From contig JBBTBX010000022.1 of NCBI GenBank assembly GCA_038043465.1, positions 1-38,793 of the forward strand: a DNA stretch of 38,793 bases, in the 5' to 3' direction. Source of the DNA: SXRF01 sp038043465 (GTDB lineage Bacteria; Pseudomonadota; Alphaproteobacteria; Rickettsiales; SXRF01). A model generated the notes under the pieces. The model was not told the origin of the DNA and made no database searches. It worked only from the letters and a program-made list of their open reading frames with translations. Of the stretch, positions 8,012-15,659 are shown piece after piece. The translations under genes were made by a program, and so were the position numbers. How positions within the stretch are numbered: the first letter of the stretch is position 1; each line of letters starts with the position of its first letter.

Positions 8012-8791
8012 TTAATGTAAATGAAGCGCATCATTAAGATAAACGCAAGCAAGAAGTGTAAAAATATATGCTTGGATTATAGCAATGCCAAATTCAAAGG
8101 CGGTGAGGAGGAATAACAAGGTAAACATACCGCCACCACCAAGTATATTGCTTACCAAGCCATCGCCAAGAATACCAAAAGTAACCACAAGTGTAGCCAA
8201 AACTTTAAGGGTTATATGTCCGGCAGTCATGTTTGCAGCAAGACGGATAGAGAGACTGGCTGGTCTTGCTAAATAAGAAACTAATTCTATAGGTATAACA
8301 AGCCATGCTATCCACCAAGGTGTACCTTCCGGCAAAAAGAATTTTAAAAACTTAACAGGTCCATTTTTAAGGATTGCAACCAAGGTAACACCAACAAACA
8401 CAAAAGCTGCCATAGCAAAAGTTACAATAATATGGCTGGTGACAGCGAATGATGAGGGAATCATGCCCATCAGATTGCAAAACAAGATAAATATAAACAA
8501 TGTGAAGATAAACGAAAAATATGGCAATGCCTCTTTTCCCGCCACTTCCTTCAATGTATCATCTATAAAATCTACTAAAATCTCTGCTGAACTTTGCAGA
8601 CGATTTGGGACTAATGAGAGTTTGCGTGAAGCTGGAAGGAGGAAAGCGACAATCGCGACAACAGTTAGCACCATCCACAGCGCGGCATTGGTAAAACTAA
8701 CATCATACCCTAAAACATGTATAGGATTAGAATGCAGTGGGATGACCTCAAATTGTGCAAGTGGACTATGTGCCGCGTGTTCTTCACTCAT
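8012..8791 (-). CDS. atpB: F0F1 ATP synthase subunit a
   Basis: The 259-residue membrane protein has five to six hydrophobic helices. The essential Arg of the proton channel is Arg183, in SLSIRLAANMTAGH (179-192), and the last helix contains EFGIAIIQAYIFTLLACVYL, as usual for subunit a. An N-terminal polar stretch precedes the HVLGYDVSFTNAALWM segment. Length is normal for alphaproteobacteria. The start codon overlaps the stop of atpI by four bases (ATGA), so the two are coupled. It forms the two half-channels against the c-ring in the inner membrane. Confidence 0.96.
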   Translation of the reverse strand: MSEEHAAHSPLAQFEVIPLHSNPIHVLGYDVSFTNAALWMVLTVVAIVAFLLPASRKLSLVPNRLQSSAEILVDFIDDTLKEVAGKEALPYFSFIFTLFIFILFCNLMGMIPSSFAVTSHIIVTFAMAAFVFVGVTLVAILKNGPVKFLKFFLPEGTPWWIAWLVIPIELVSYLARPASLSIRLAANMTAGHITLKVLATLVVTFGILGDGLVSNILGGGGMFTLLFLLTAFEFGIAIIQAYIFTLLACVYLNDALHLH

Positions 8792-9111
8792 ATTTTTTCG
8801 TTGTCTTCTTGTTGTTCATTCATTTTTTTATCTATTAATTCCGCACTTCTCATCATATTCCTAACACCAGCTGCTACCCCAATAAAAAGCCCTGTTATAA
8901 CACACCAAGGGCTTGTATCAAGCCAGTCATCAATTAAGTATCCAAAGCCAACACCAACTAAAACTCCAGATGCCAAGTCAATTATAAGGCGTACAGCTTG
9001 TGACATGTCGGCTGAGCTAGATATATCTGAAGCTACCTGTTCGGGTTTTTTTATTTTATCAATTTTCGCCTGCAACTTATCCAGTGAGGGCAGACGACCA
9101 TTGTTTTTCAT
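8788..9111 (-). CDS. atpI: AtpI-like F0 assembly/accessory protein
   Basis: The 107-residue protein has a charged N-terminal half and two membrane segments (SGVLVGVGFGYLIDDWL and VITGLFIGVAAGVRNMM, about residues 48-85), typical of the AtpI/ATPase-gate1 family encoded at the head of F0 operons. Members are thought to help c-ring assembly or magnesium uptake. It is the first gene of the cluster and overlaps atpB by four bases. A TTGACA-17-TAGATT promoter lies 58 bases upstream. Family assignment rests on topology, size and position; sequence conservation in this family is low. Confidence 0.88.
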   Translation of the reverse strand: MKNNGRLPSLDKLQAKIDKIKKPEQVASDISSSADMSQAVRLIIDLASGVLVGVGFGYLIDDWLDTSPWCVITGLFIGVAAGVRNMMRSAELIDKKMNEQQEDNEKI

Positions 9112-9168
9112 AAAAAAACCATACTATACAGCAGCTTCAAAGTAGGCAAGCAAACTATGACCGCGGGC

Positions 9169-9197
9169 AATCTATGAATATATATAGATTATGTCAA
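9169..9197 (-). promoter_or_regulatory. sigma70-type promoter of the F0 ATP synthase cluster
   Basis: On the minus strand TTGACA (9197-9192) and TAGATT (9174-9169) are 17 bases apart. The spacer and -10 box form a palindrome, AATCTAT...ATAGATT on the plus strand (9169-9190), which could be a repressor or activator site or merely an AT-rich coincidence. The predicted transcript starts about 50 bases before atpI. Confidence 0.65.
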
Positions 9198-9220
9198 GAA
9201 TAGACTTGCATATTAGAAAG

Positions 9221-9931
9221 TTATTTTTTCTCAAGCTTTGAATCAATAAATTTAGAAAGAGCATTAAGTGTGATTTCACCATTATAAGCTTCACCAGCAA
9301 TGAAGAAATAAGGGGTATGCGGTATTTTAAGGTCATTAACAGCTTGCATTTTGCCTTTCAGAACCTTCGTTTCGCGGGTTGTATCGCTCAGGCAAGTGCT
9401 GAATTGCTCTTTGCTGACACCGCCAACACTAGCTATTGTTTCCAGAGCGGATTGCCAGTTGCCGTCAAACGCCCACTTAGTCTGAGCATCAAATAACACC
9501 TTGTTAAACAAATAATATTTCTCTGTGCCTTGTTCACCCATGCAATCTACCAACATAGCACCCCTTAGAGCTGGCTCATTGAGCGGATATTGCCGTAATA
9601 TATAACGTATCTTACCGTTATCTATATATTTTTTATGTATATCCGGCATTATCGAGTTGTAAAAATGTGCGCAATGCGGGCAGGAAAGTGAAGCATACTC
9701 AATCATTATAACCTTAGCATCCTTATTGCCCAGAACATAGTCAGAAGGAAGTGGCGCATCACTGATGATTGGGTTTCCTATAATTCCTTCAGGACGTGCA
9801 GGGTTTTTATTCATTCCGTCAGCAATACCAGTGGTAGGAACAGCTGGTGTTGCCGAACTTTCAGCGGAAAAAACAACTCCGGGAAATAGTAATGAAATTG
9901 CAATAACAGAAGAAATAAATGTTTTTTTCAT
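9221..9931 (-). CDS. periplasmic DsbA-family thiol:disulfide oxidoreductase
   Basis: The 236-residue protein has a signal peptide (MKKTFISSVIAISLLFPGVVFSA, cut near residue 23), a Pro/Asn-rich linker and a thioredoxin fold with inserted helices. The active site is CPHC (84-87), the same as E. coli DsbA, and the cis-proline loop is HTPYFF with Pro207. Two further Cys (130 and 180) lie in the helical insert. The start at 9931 is fixed by a perfect GGAGG seven bases away and by the signal peptide; the upstream in-frame start at 9976 would hide the signal. It introduces or shuffles disulfides in secreted proteins; clients encoded in this window could include the Cys-rich pseudopilin and TolA. A DsbA-like gene beside dciA is a common alphaproteobacterial arrangement. 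Confidence 0.92.
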   Translation of the reverse strand: MKKTFISSVIAISLLFPGVVFSAESSATPAVPTTGIADGMNKNPARPEGIIGNPIISDAPLPSDYVLGNKDAKVIMIEYASLSCPHCAHFYNSIMPDIHKKYIDNGKIRYILRQYPLNEPALRGAMLVDCMGEQGTEKYYLFNKVLFDAQTKWAFDGNWQSALETIASVGGVSKEQFSTCLSDTTRETKVLKGKMQAVNDLKIPHTPYFFIAGEAYNGEITLNALSKFIDSKLEKK

Positions 9932-10023
9932 AAAACCTCCAATATAAAATAATAAAATTAATAACGGCATTATCATTTTATTTTATACCTTGTGCAACAG
10001 TAAAAATGTTAAATATATTTTAG

Positions 10024-10154
10024 TAGTTAACTAACAAAATGATTGCATCATTTTGACGCTGCCTAAGGAGCGGACCAGAAGGGCGACGAAGTCAGTATCG
10101 CGCTTTCGGCTTGCGATTTTCAAGCTGATTAAGCAATTACATGCTTAATCAGCT
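10024..10154 (-). repeat. structured intergenic element, copy A
   Basis: Copy A is read on the minus strand, downstream of dciA. Order: hairpin 1 (10154-10123, arms AGCTGATTAAGCA/TGCTTAATCAGCT, loop TGTAAT), core hairpin with CGAAA loop (about 10121-10096), a 21-base stretch absent from copy D (10095-10075), small hairpin with CGC/GCG clamp (10073-10057), an AAAATGAT/ATCATTTT-type palindrome (10054-10036) and TAGTTAACTA (10033-10024). Hairpin 1 includes two bases of the dciA stop codon. It is closest to copy D; in hairpin 1 one pair is C-G here and T-A there. Confidence 0.85.
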
Positions 10155-10641
10155 ATAATCCAGACAGAGTTTTAGCTATATTTGTTAATGCAGCTCTAAG
10201 CTCACTATCCTCTATTTCTTCAACTATTTCACAGCATTCCGCTGGAAGAGTATTTTGCCTTACAACTGGCGATTCTTTTTCTATCTCCACTGTATAGCTA
10301 TGGGTTATGGCAATTCGAGTTACTGCTTTATAGCCAAAATAAATTGCTATCCGGTCAATAATCACCGGTTGTAGATGTTGAAGTTCGGTAGCAAAGCCGT
10401 TTTCCACGGCAATACTCAGAGTACCATCGGTCTTTTTATTGGCAGGGAATGACAGTTTTTCAGCTATGCAATGGTCGGCGAGTTTTTTGCCAACAATGGA
10501 TTCCCATTCGCTTACAATTTTTGTACCAGCCAGCCCTTGCTTTTTAAAAACAGGTCTTGTAATCGGCTCGATACATTGCGACAGAGTCTTTGGAAACATT
10601 GAATGTCGTCTGTAACCATGATGTTTTACATCTTTACTCAT
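10153..10641 (-). CDS. DciA-like DUF721 protein (replicative helicase loader family)
   Basis: The 162-residue protein matches the DUF721/DciA family: an N-terminal region with PKTLSQCIEPITRPVFKKQG, the core EWESIVGKKLADHCIAEKL, then a beta-rich segment (TDGTLSIAVENGFATELQHLQPVIIDRI) resembling a KH-like fold. The C-terminal tail is acidic and probably flexible. In bacteria without DnaC/DnaI, DciA helps load the DnaB helicase at the origin. Its ATG overlaps the rnhB stop (ATGA), so both are co-translated, and it is followed by a structured repeat and a DsbA-like gene. The family call is good; loader function is by family only. Confidence 0.85.
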   Translation of the reverse strand: MSKDVKHHGYRRHSMFPKTLSQCIEPITRPVFKKQGLAGTKIVSEWESIVGKKLADHCIAEKLSFPANKKTDGTLSIAVENGFATELQHLQPVIIDRIAIYFGYKAVTRIAITHSYTVEIEKESPVVRQNTLPAECCEIVEEIEDSELRAALTNIAKTLSGL

Positions 10642-11273
10642 GCGCCTACACTTTCGCTGGATAAGACGCGTTCCAGCAATTCGCGGATTGGTCTGTAACT
10701 CTTTCTGTGATACGGAGTAACTCCATATTTCATAAGTGCGTCCTGATGTTGTTTTGTACCATAGCCGGCGTTTCTTTCCCAGCCATATTCACTGTGAATT
10801 TCCGCCAGCTCACACATCATCCGGTCGCGGGTTACTTTGGCGATTATACTGGCAGCAGCGATAGAAAGGCTTTTTGAGTCACCGCCAATAACAGCCCGCG
10901 TTTTAAACGGAAGGGCAGGTGGCTGATTTCCATCAACCAGCACAAGGTCTATTTCATTTTTACCGAGCATTGTCACTGCGCGCTGCATTGCCAGTTTCGT
11001 TGCTCCCAGAATATTCAGTGCGTCAATTTCTTCCACTGTACTGACACCAATGCCAACAATCGAATTTTCCAGAATTTTTTCGTATAAATATTCGCGTTTC
11101 GCACCGGTAAGTTTTTTTGAATCGTGAATGCCAACAGGAATAGATTTCTGGTTAAGTATAACAGCACCGGCTACAACTGCTCCTGCCCATGGACCTCTGC
11201 CGGCTTCATCCACTCCGGCTACAATACCACCAGTCTCTATTTCCAACGATAGGTCTGGCAGGTTACCAGGCAC
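10638..11273 (-). CDS. rnhB: ribonuclease HII
   Basis: RNase HII cuts the RNA strand of RNA-DNA hybrids, including single misincorporated ribonucleotides. Seen: GVDEAGRGPWAGAVV near the N-terminus with the first catalytic Asp-Glu pair, DSKKL, LVDGNQPP with the third acidic residue, GDSKSLSIAAASIIAKVTRD and the C-terminal GYGTKQHQDAL...GVTPYHRKSY motif. I place the start at GTG 11273, which has GGGA nine bases upstream and gives a normal-length protein; TTG 11309 would add 12 hydrophobic residues. Either way the start lies inside the lytic transglycosylase gene (overlap 11 or 47 bases), and the end overlaps dciA by four bases. Confidence 0.94.
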   Translation of the reverse strand: MPGNLPDLSLEIETGGIVAGVDEAGRGPWAGAVVAGAVILNQKSIPVGIHDSKKLTGAKREYLYEKILENSIVGIGVSTVEEIDALNILGATKLAMQRAVTMLGKNEIDLVLVDGNQPPALPFKTRAVIGGDSKSLSIAAASIIAKVTRDRMMCELAEIHSEYGWERNAGYGTKQHQDALMKYGVTPYHRKSYRPIRELLERVLSSESVGA

Positions 11274-12924
11274 GCAGGCGTTTCCCTGAATCAGCAACAG
11301 AAGTTGCAACAGGCTGATAGGTTGGCCATTTGCCTTGCAGTAGGGCTGTCACTGACCTGCTTTGTTTTCCATTTAGCTCTAAATAAATCCAATAGTTTGT
11401 CATAACCTGCAAAATATGAGTTCTGGTTTCAGAGTAAGGAATGCTTTCTATAAATAGCAGCGGGTCATCGTTATAATTAATATTCTTTTGCCATTCTTTG
11501 AGCCTTTTTGGACCGGCATTATAAGCAGCAAGCATATATAGCAGATTGCCATCCACCAGACTATTATTGAGTAGATGCTCAACATAACGCTCACCGAGCG
11601 TCAGGTTTAGGATAGGTTCTCTAAAATTCTCAGGACTGCTTGCGACATTCGATATTTGCACATGCATCTTTTTTGCAGTTTGTGGCATTAATTGCATTAG
11701 ACCGAGCGCGCCGACAGGGCTGGTAGCAGAAGAATGAAATCCTGATTCCTGACGGATAAGTGCGTAAAGCAGATCTGGCTCAAGATTAAAGCCGCCATTT
11801 GGCTGCCATTTCGGGATTGGATATTTCAGAAAATCCAGCTTGCGATCCGCGGTTTCCAGTTGCTTTGCCATGCTTATCTGTACAGAAGCCAGACCAAGCT
11901 TATCTGCTAACGAAAGGAGAAACCATTTTTCCTGCTTGTTTGCCGATGGGAAGAGCATTCGTATTTGTGCTTCTGCCCGTTCATTCAGCCCGTATTCTGC
12001 TAATGCTACAATTCTTTGTATCTTTTCCTTGTTCAGGTATTTCTTTATTTCAGAAGTATTCTGGGTAATATTTTCTGTATCAAGTTCCAGTGATTTATTT
12101 AATTTTTTGCGCGCAAGTATTCCATAAAACACACGTGGATTGCTTGCTGCTCTGGAAAGATAATTGCCCGCTTTATCCTTATCTCCTGATTCAAGAAAAG
12201 TACGGTAAGCCCAGAAATTAGCTGCGGAATATTGCCAATCTGAGAGGTTCTTTTGTTTGTCTGCCAAGGCAGAGAAATAATTGGTCGCTTCATGTTTTTT
12301 ATTTGCCCGCCATGCTTCTATTCCAGCAATCCATAATTTCTTGGCAGCAACATTGTCATCGAAACGAATATCTTCTGAATTGCCATCGCCGTACCCTTGT
12401 AACTTTGATGATTTTTGTGTTTCCGGGATGTTAGAAAAAACGTCAGGGTATTTGCTTTTTGCCAGTTCAATAATCTCATTGCTTGCTAAATGATCTGAAT
12501 AGTTTTTCAGCCATACTATTATTTCTGCTGACGAGGTGTCATAAGCAGGATCAAGATAGCGTTCTGCCAGCACATCTCCCAGCAATATTCTATCGGAAAG
12601 TTTGGTTATATTAGCATTTGCCAGATCCCAATTTGCCGATTTTTGTGCACGGAATATCTGTTTATATAATTCTTTGTCTGATTCAAAAAATGTCTGTTTA
12701 GATGTAGCACCACCATTACCGGCTACAGCGTGTGTAGTCGATTGGGCTTGCCCCTGAAATTCCTGCGGTGTGGTATTTATCAAAAATCCCGCAATCAAAA
12801 ACAAGGTAATGCACAGCGTTGTGATAAAAAATACGAACTGGTTTTTTTTATCAAGCCACAGGCAATATTTTCCATTTCCAGCCATAAGGGCGCAGACCAT
12901 ATAGGAAAATTTTTTGAATTGCAA
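11263..12924 (-). CDS. membrane-anchored lytic murein transglycosylase, Slt70-like
   Basis: The 553-residue protein has one N-terminal membrane segment (about 29-50), a long helical region with TPR-like superhelical repeats (about 85-360) and a C-terminal SLT lysozyme-like domain (about 378-520). The catalytic Glu is Glu393 in ALIRQESGF, followed by SPVGALGLMQLMPQTAK and LAAYNAGPKRLKEW, the GLMQ and AYNxG motifs of family 1 transglycosylases. It cleaves the glycan strands of peptidoglycan with 1,6-anhydro ends. The start is uncertain: TTG 12924, ATG 12900 and ATG 12885 are all in frame and none has a strong ribosome binding site. It lies between the uracil-DNA glycosylase gene and rnhB on one strand. 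Confidence 0.92.
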   Translation of the reverse strand: MQFKKFSYMVCALMAGNGKYCLWLDKKNQFVFFITTLCITLFLIAGFLINTTPQEFQGQAQSTTHAVAGNGGATSKQTFFESDKELYKQIFRAQKSANWDLANANITKLSDRILLGDVLAERYLDPAYDTSSAEIIVWLKNYSDHLASNEIIELAKSKYPDVFSNIPETQKSSKLQGYGDGNSEDIRFDDNVAAKKLWIAGIEAWRANKKHEATNYFSALADKQKNLSDWQYSAANFWAYRTFLESGDKDKAGNYLSRAASNPRVFYGILARKKLNKSLELDTENITQNTSEIKKYLNKEKIQRIVALAEYGLNERAEAQIRMLFPSANKQEKWFLLSLADKLGLASVQISMAKQLETADRKLDFLKYPIPKWQPNGGFNLEPDLLYALIRQESGFHSSATSPVGALGLMQLMPQTAKKMHVQISNVASSPENFREPILNLTLGERYVEHLLNNSLVDGNLLYMLAAYNAGPKRLKEWQKNINYNDDPLLFIESIPYSETRTHILQVMTNYWIYLELNGKQSRSVTALLQGKWPTYQPVATSVADSGKRLRAW

Positions 12925-12989
12925 GTTTCTGGGGATTGTTTATAAAATATATATGAAATATAATATGTTACATGATATATTATCTGGAA

Positions 12990-13799
12990 TTATTCTGCCA
13001 GAAAATGTTTGATCATGAGAAGATCCTGCCATGCTTGTTTTTTATATAAAGGTTGGCGAAGTAGATAGGATGGATGATATATAATGGCAGTTTTTAGCGG
13101 TGAGTCGATATAAGGGTTGCTATATTCATATAACTTTCCTCTGAGTCGTGAAATGGAGAGGTCTTTTTTAAGCAGCACATTAGTTGCCGTTCCTCCTGAC
13201 AGAATCAATAGCTTAGGAGCAACCAGAGCGATATGTTTTTCAACAAAAGGCAGGCAGGTGTTTACCTCCATCTCATTTGGTTGGCGGTTGCCGGGAGGTC
13301 TCCAGAAAATAGTGTTGGAGATGTAAACATTAGTCCGGTCAAGCCCTATGCTTAACAGCATTTTATCGAGTAATTGCCCGCTCGCACCGCAAAATGGAAT
13401 GCCTTGAATATCCTCCTGCGCGTCCGGAGCTTCACCAATCAACATTATTTTTGCCTGTGAATTACCATCGGCAAACACAGTTTTTGTTGCAGTTTTCTTG
13501 AGTGCGCAACCATCAAATTTTCTTACGGCTTCTTCCAATTCGGCGATGGTTTTGCAGGCATCGGCAAGTTCCCTTGCAACCATATTTGCCGATGATGGTG
13601 AGAGGTGCAAGGGTGTTTTTTCCGGGGTTTTTATTACGGTAGTGACTTTTGCATTACCAGAAACGGTTATATCATGGACAGGCGAGGGGGCTACAATGTT
13701 GAGGGTAGGCTTGAGCGCGAAATAATTGGTTGGGCTTTCATCTATAGCCTCATCGACTCCGGCAGCTAACTGCCATTCCAGAAGTGCTTTATTGCTCAT
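12990..13799 (-). CDS. uracil-DNA glycosylase, family 4-like
   Basis: The 269-residue protein has a variable Pro/Thr-rich N-terminal 90 residues and a uracil-DNA glycosylase domain: GEAPDAQEDIQGIPFCGASG (122-141, catalytic motif A and uracil pocket), ISNTIFWRPPGNRQP (160-174) and HPSYLLR (242-248, motif B). Of the iron-sulfur cysteines, C98 and C182 are visible, but the N-terminal CxxC pair of the thermophile enzymes is reduced to the one Cys in DGCALKKTATKTVFADGN. This is how I recall alphaproteobacterial members, so cluster binding is unclear. It removes uracil from DNA at the start of base excision repair. It is transcribed divergently from flgE, with 93 bases between. Confidence 0.9.
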   Translation of the reverse strand: MSNKALLEWQLAAGVDEAIDESPTNYFALKPTLNIVAPSPVHDITVSGNAKVTTVIKTPEKTPLHLSPSSANMVARELADACKTIAELEEAVRKFDGCALKKTATKTVFADGNSQAKIMLIGEAPDAQEDIQGIPFCGASGQLLDKMLLSIGLDRTNVYISNTIFWRPPGNRQPNEMEVNTCLPFVEKHIALVAPKLLILSGGTATNVLLKKDLSISRLRGKLYEYSNPYIDSPLKTAIIYHPSYLLRQPLYKKQAWQDLLMIKHFLAE

Positions 13800-13816
13800 T
13801 TCGCCATCTTATGTGA

Positions 13817-13833
13817 TTGGCACAGTATTTGCT
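13817..13833 (+). promoter_or_regulatory. sigma54 (RpoN) promoter of flgE
   Basis: TTGGCAC (13817-13823), five bases, then TTGCT (13829-13833): the -24 GG and -12 GC dinucleotides are ten bases apart, matching the sigma54 consensus TGGCAC-N5-TTGCW. The predicted start of transcription is near 13844, about 50 bases before flgE. Hook genes of Caulobacter-type flagellar hierarchies are sigma54-dependent, which supports the reading. Confidence 0.75.
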
Positions 13834-13892
13834 ACCATATTTGTTATTTAACTTAATTTATTAATTATATTTGATAATAAATGGTATAGTTT

Positions 13893-15599
13893 ATGACTTT
13901 GAACAGCACATTCGGCATAGGTGTCAGCGGGTTACTCGCGCAAAGCACCAAGATCGGTTCGATTTCTGATAACATAGCTAATGTGAATACGGTTGGCTAT
14001 AAAGGCTTCACTACGGATTTTCTGGCGTTGGTGCAAAATGCATCGACGCAGGTTTCTGACTACTATTATGGCGCGAGATCCACCGTCCGCCAGAATAATA
14101 CACAGCAGGGTGAAATTTCCGGAAGTGATAGGGCAACAGATGTTGCGATTAATGGCAATGGATTCTTTATTGTGACTCCCAACACTGTTGCCGGAAGTGA
14201 TCTTATGTACACGCGTGCCGGCACTTTCTCTCCGGATAAAGATGGTAACCTGCGTAACAGTGCTGGTTTTTACCTGCAGGGCTGGCCGCTCGATTCTACA
14301 GGTGCTTTGCCAGCGGCATTACAGGGCGGAAATCATGGAATTGATACCGCAATCTCCAGTTTGCAGCTGGTGAATGTAGCCACCACTGATAGCACTTCTG
14401 TTCCTACGGGCAATATTACAGTAAAGGCAAATCTTGATGCCGATCAAACCCTCTATAATCCAACCGGGCAGATTGCTTTTACCGCTAACCCAACCGCCGG
14501 TGATACAGTCACCATTAATGGTGTAACCTGGACATTCGTCGCTGCTGGAGCGACTGGTACACAAGTCAATATAGGCACTAACCTTGATTTTACACTGAGG
14601 AATCTTGTTGATAGCCTGAATGTTTCCACTAATCCGGCGATAACTCCCGGCACCTATTCCAATTATAACGGTCATACTCTCAAGGTGGTTTATGATAGTA
14701 TGAATGGAAATGCAGCGACTTTCACGCTTGCTTCGAGCAGCGTAAATGGTACGCCGACACAGCTGCTTATATATGATCCGGCGGTTTCTGCCAGCAATAT
14801 GACCAGTGGGGCTATACAGTCACATTTTAACCGCTCTGTAGATATTGTTGATAATAATGGATTAAAACATTCGGTAAATATGAATTTCCTGAAAACTGCG
14901 GTAAACACTTGGGCAGTAGAGCTTAGTGCTATCCCTGCCACGGATGTTACCATAGCAGGTGGTCAGATAGCTTCGGGCACTCTGACATTCAATGGTGAGG
15001 GAAGTTTGGCAAGTATCAGCCCATCACTTTCAGCTCCAATAACTTTTCCATGGACGAGTACCGGAACAACTCCTGCCAATGCAACAACACCAACTACTAA
15101 CAATACTGTTACCTTCAACTGGGGAACGGCTGGTCAGATTTTTGGCACGCCAGGCGCGACTGTGATTGGTAGAACCGATGGCATGCGTCAACTTGCCGCT
15201 AATTATATAGTTGATTCACTTAATCAGGATGGACACGCTGCCGGTACTTTGCAGAAGGTGGAAATCAGTGATGATGGAATTGTGAAAGCTTATTACAATA
15301 ATGGTGTCAGCCAGTCGATATATGTCATACCGCTGGCAAAATTTAATAATCCCGATGGTCTGCAGAATATTTCAGGAACCGCTTATCTCAATTCCGATGA
15401 TGCCGGGATAATTAATTATTTCTCGTCAGGGCAAAGCGGTGTCGGGGTTATTCTTTCCAGTTCTTTGGAAAATTCAAACGTTGAACTGGCTTCACAACTC
15501 ACTGATATTATCATAGCCCAGCGCGCCTATCAGTCCAACACCAAAACTGTCAGCACGGCTGATGACATGCTAAAAACAGTCACCGACATGCTGAGATAA
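13893..15599 (+). CDS. flgE: flagellar hook protein FlgE
   Basis: The 568-residue protein carries the flagellar rod/hook N-terminal motif (about 5-35: FGIGVSGLLAQSTKIGSISD, then NIANVNTVGYKG) and the matching C-terminal motif (SLENSNVELASQLTDIIIAQ, then RAYQSNTK). Between them are FlgE-type domains with ATDVAINGNGFFIV near residue 80 and a long Thr/Asn/Gly-rich variable region (about 170-400) that would face outward on the hook. The length exceeds E. coli FlgE (about 400) through this middle region, as often seen in alphaproteobacteria. It has no other flagellar gene beside it and lies behind a sigma54 promoter. The ATG at 13893 has only a weak ribosome binding site. Confidence 0.95.
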   Translation: MTLNSTFGIGVSGLLAQSTKIGSISDNIANVNTVGYKGFTTDFLALVQNASTQVSDYYYGARSTVRQNNTQQGEISGSDRATDVAINGNGFFIVTPNTVAGSDLMYTRAGTFSPDKDGNLRNSAGFYLQGWPLDSTGALPAALQGGNHGIDTAISSLQLVNVATTDSTSVPTGNITVKANLDADQTLYNPTGQIAFTANPTAGDTVTINGVTWTFVAAGATGTQVNIGTNLDFTLRNLVDSLNVSTNPAITPGTYSNYNGHTLKVVYDSMNGNAATFTLASSSVNGTPTQLLIYDPAVSASNMTSGAIQSHFNRSVDIVDNNGLKHSVNMNFLKTAVNTWAVELSAIPATDVTIAGGQIASGTLTFNGEGSLASISPSLSAPITFPWTSTGTTPANATTPTTNNTVTFNWGTAGQIFGTPGATVIGRTDGMRQLAANYIVDSLNQDGHAAGTLQKVEISDDGIVKAYYNNGVSQSIYVIPLAKFNNPDGLQNISGTAYLNSDDAGIINYFSSGQSGVGVILSSSLENSNVELASQLTDIIIAQRAYQSNTKTVSTADDMLKTVTDMLR

Positions 15600-15659
15600 T
15601 CTGGTGTTTTTTTATTTTTATCATTTCCATTAGTCTTATCCAGATGTTAGAATAAGCGT

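Noticed and set aside
9932..9976. A longer start for the DsbA-like protein.
   Set aside because: It would place hydrophobic residues before a complete signal peptide; GGAGG lies correctly for ATG 9931.
12950..12980. AT-rich hairpin (ATAATAT/ATATTAT) after the uracil-DNA glycosylase gene as terminator.
   Set aside because: The stem is only A-T pairs and there is no clean T-run; in such AT-rich DNA it is likely chance.
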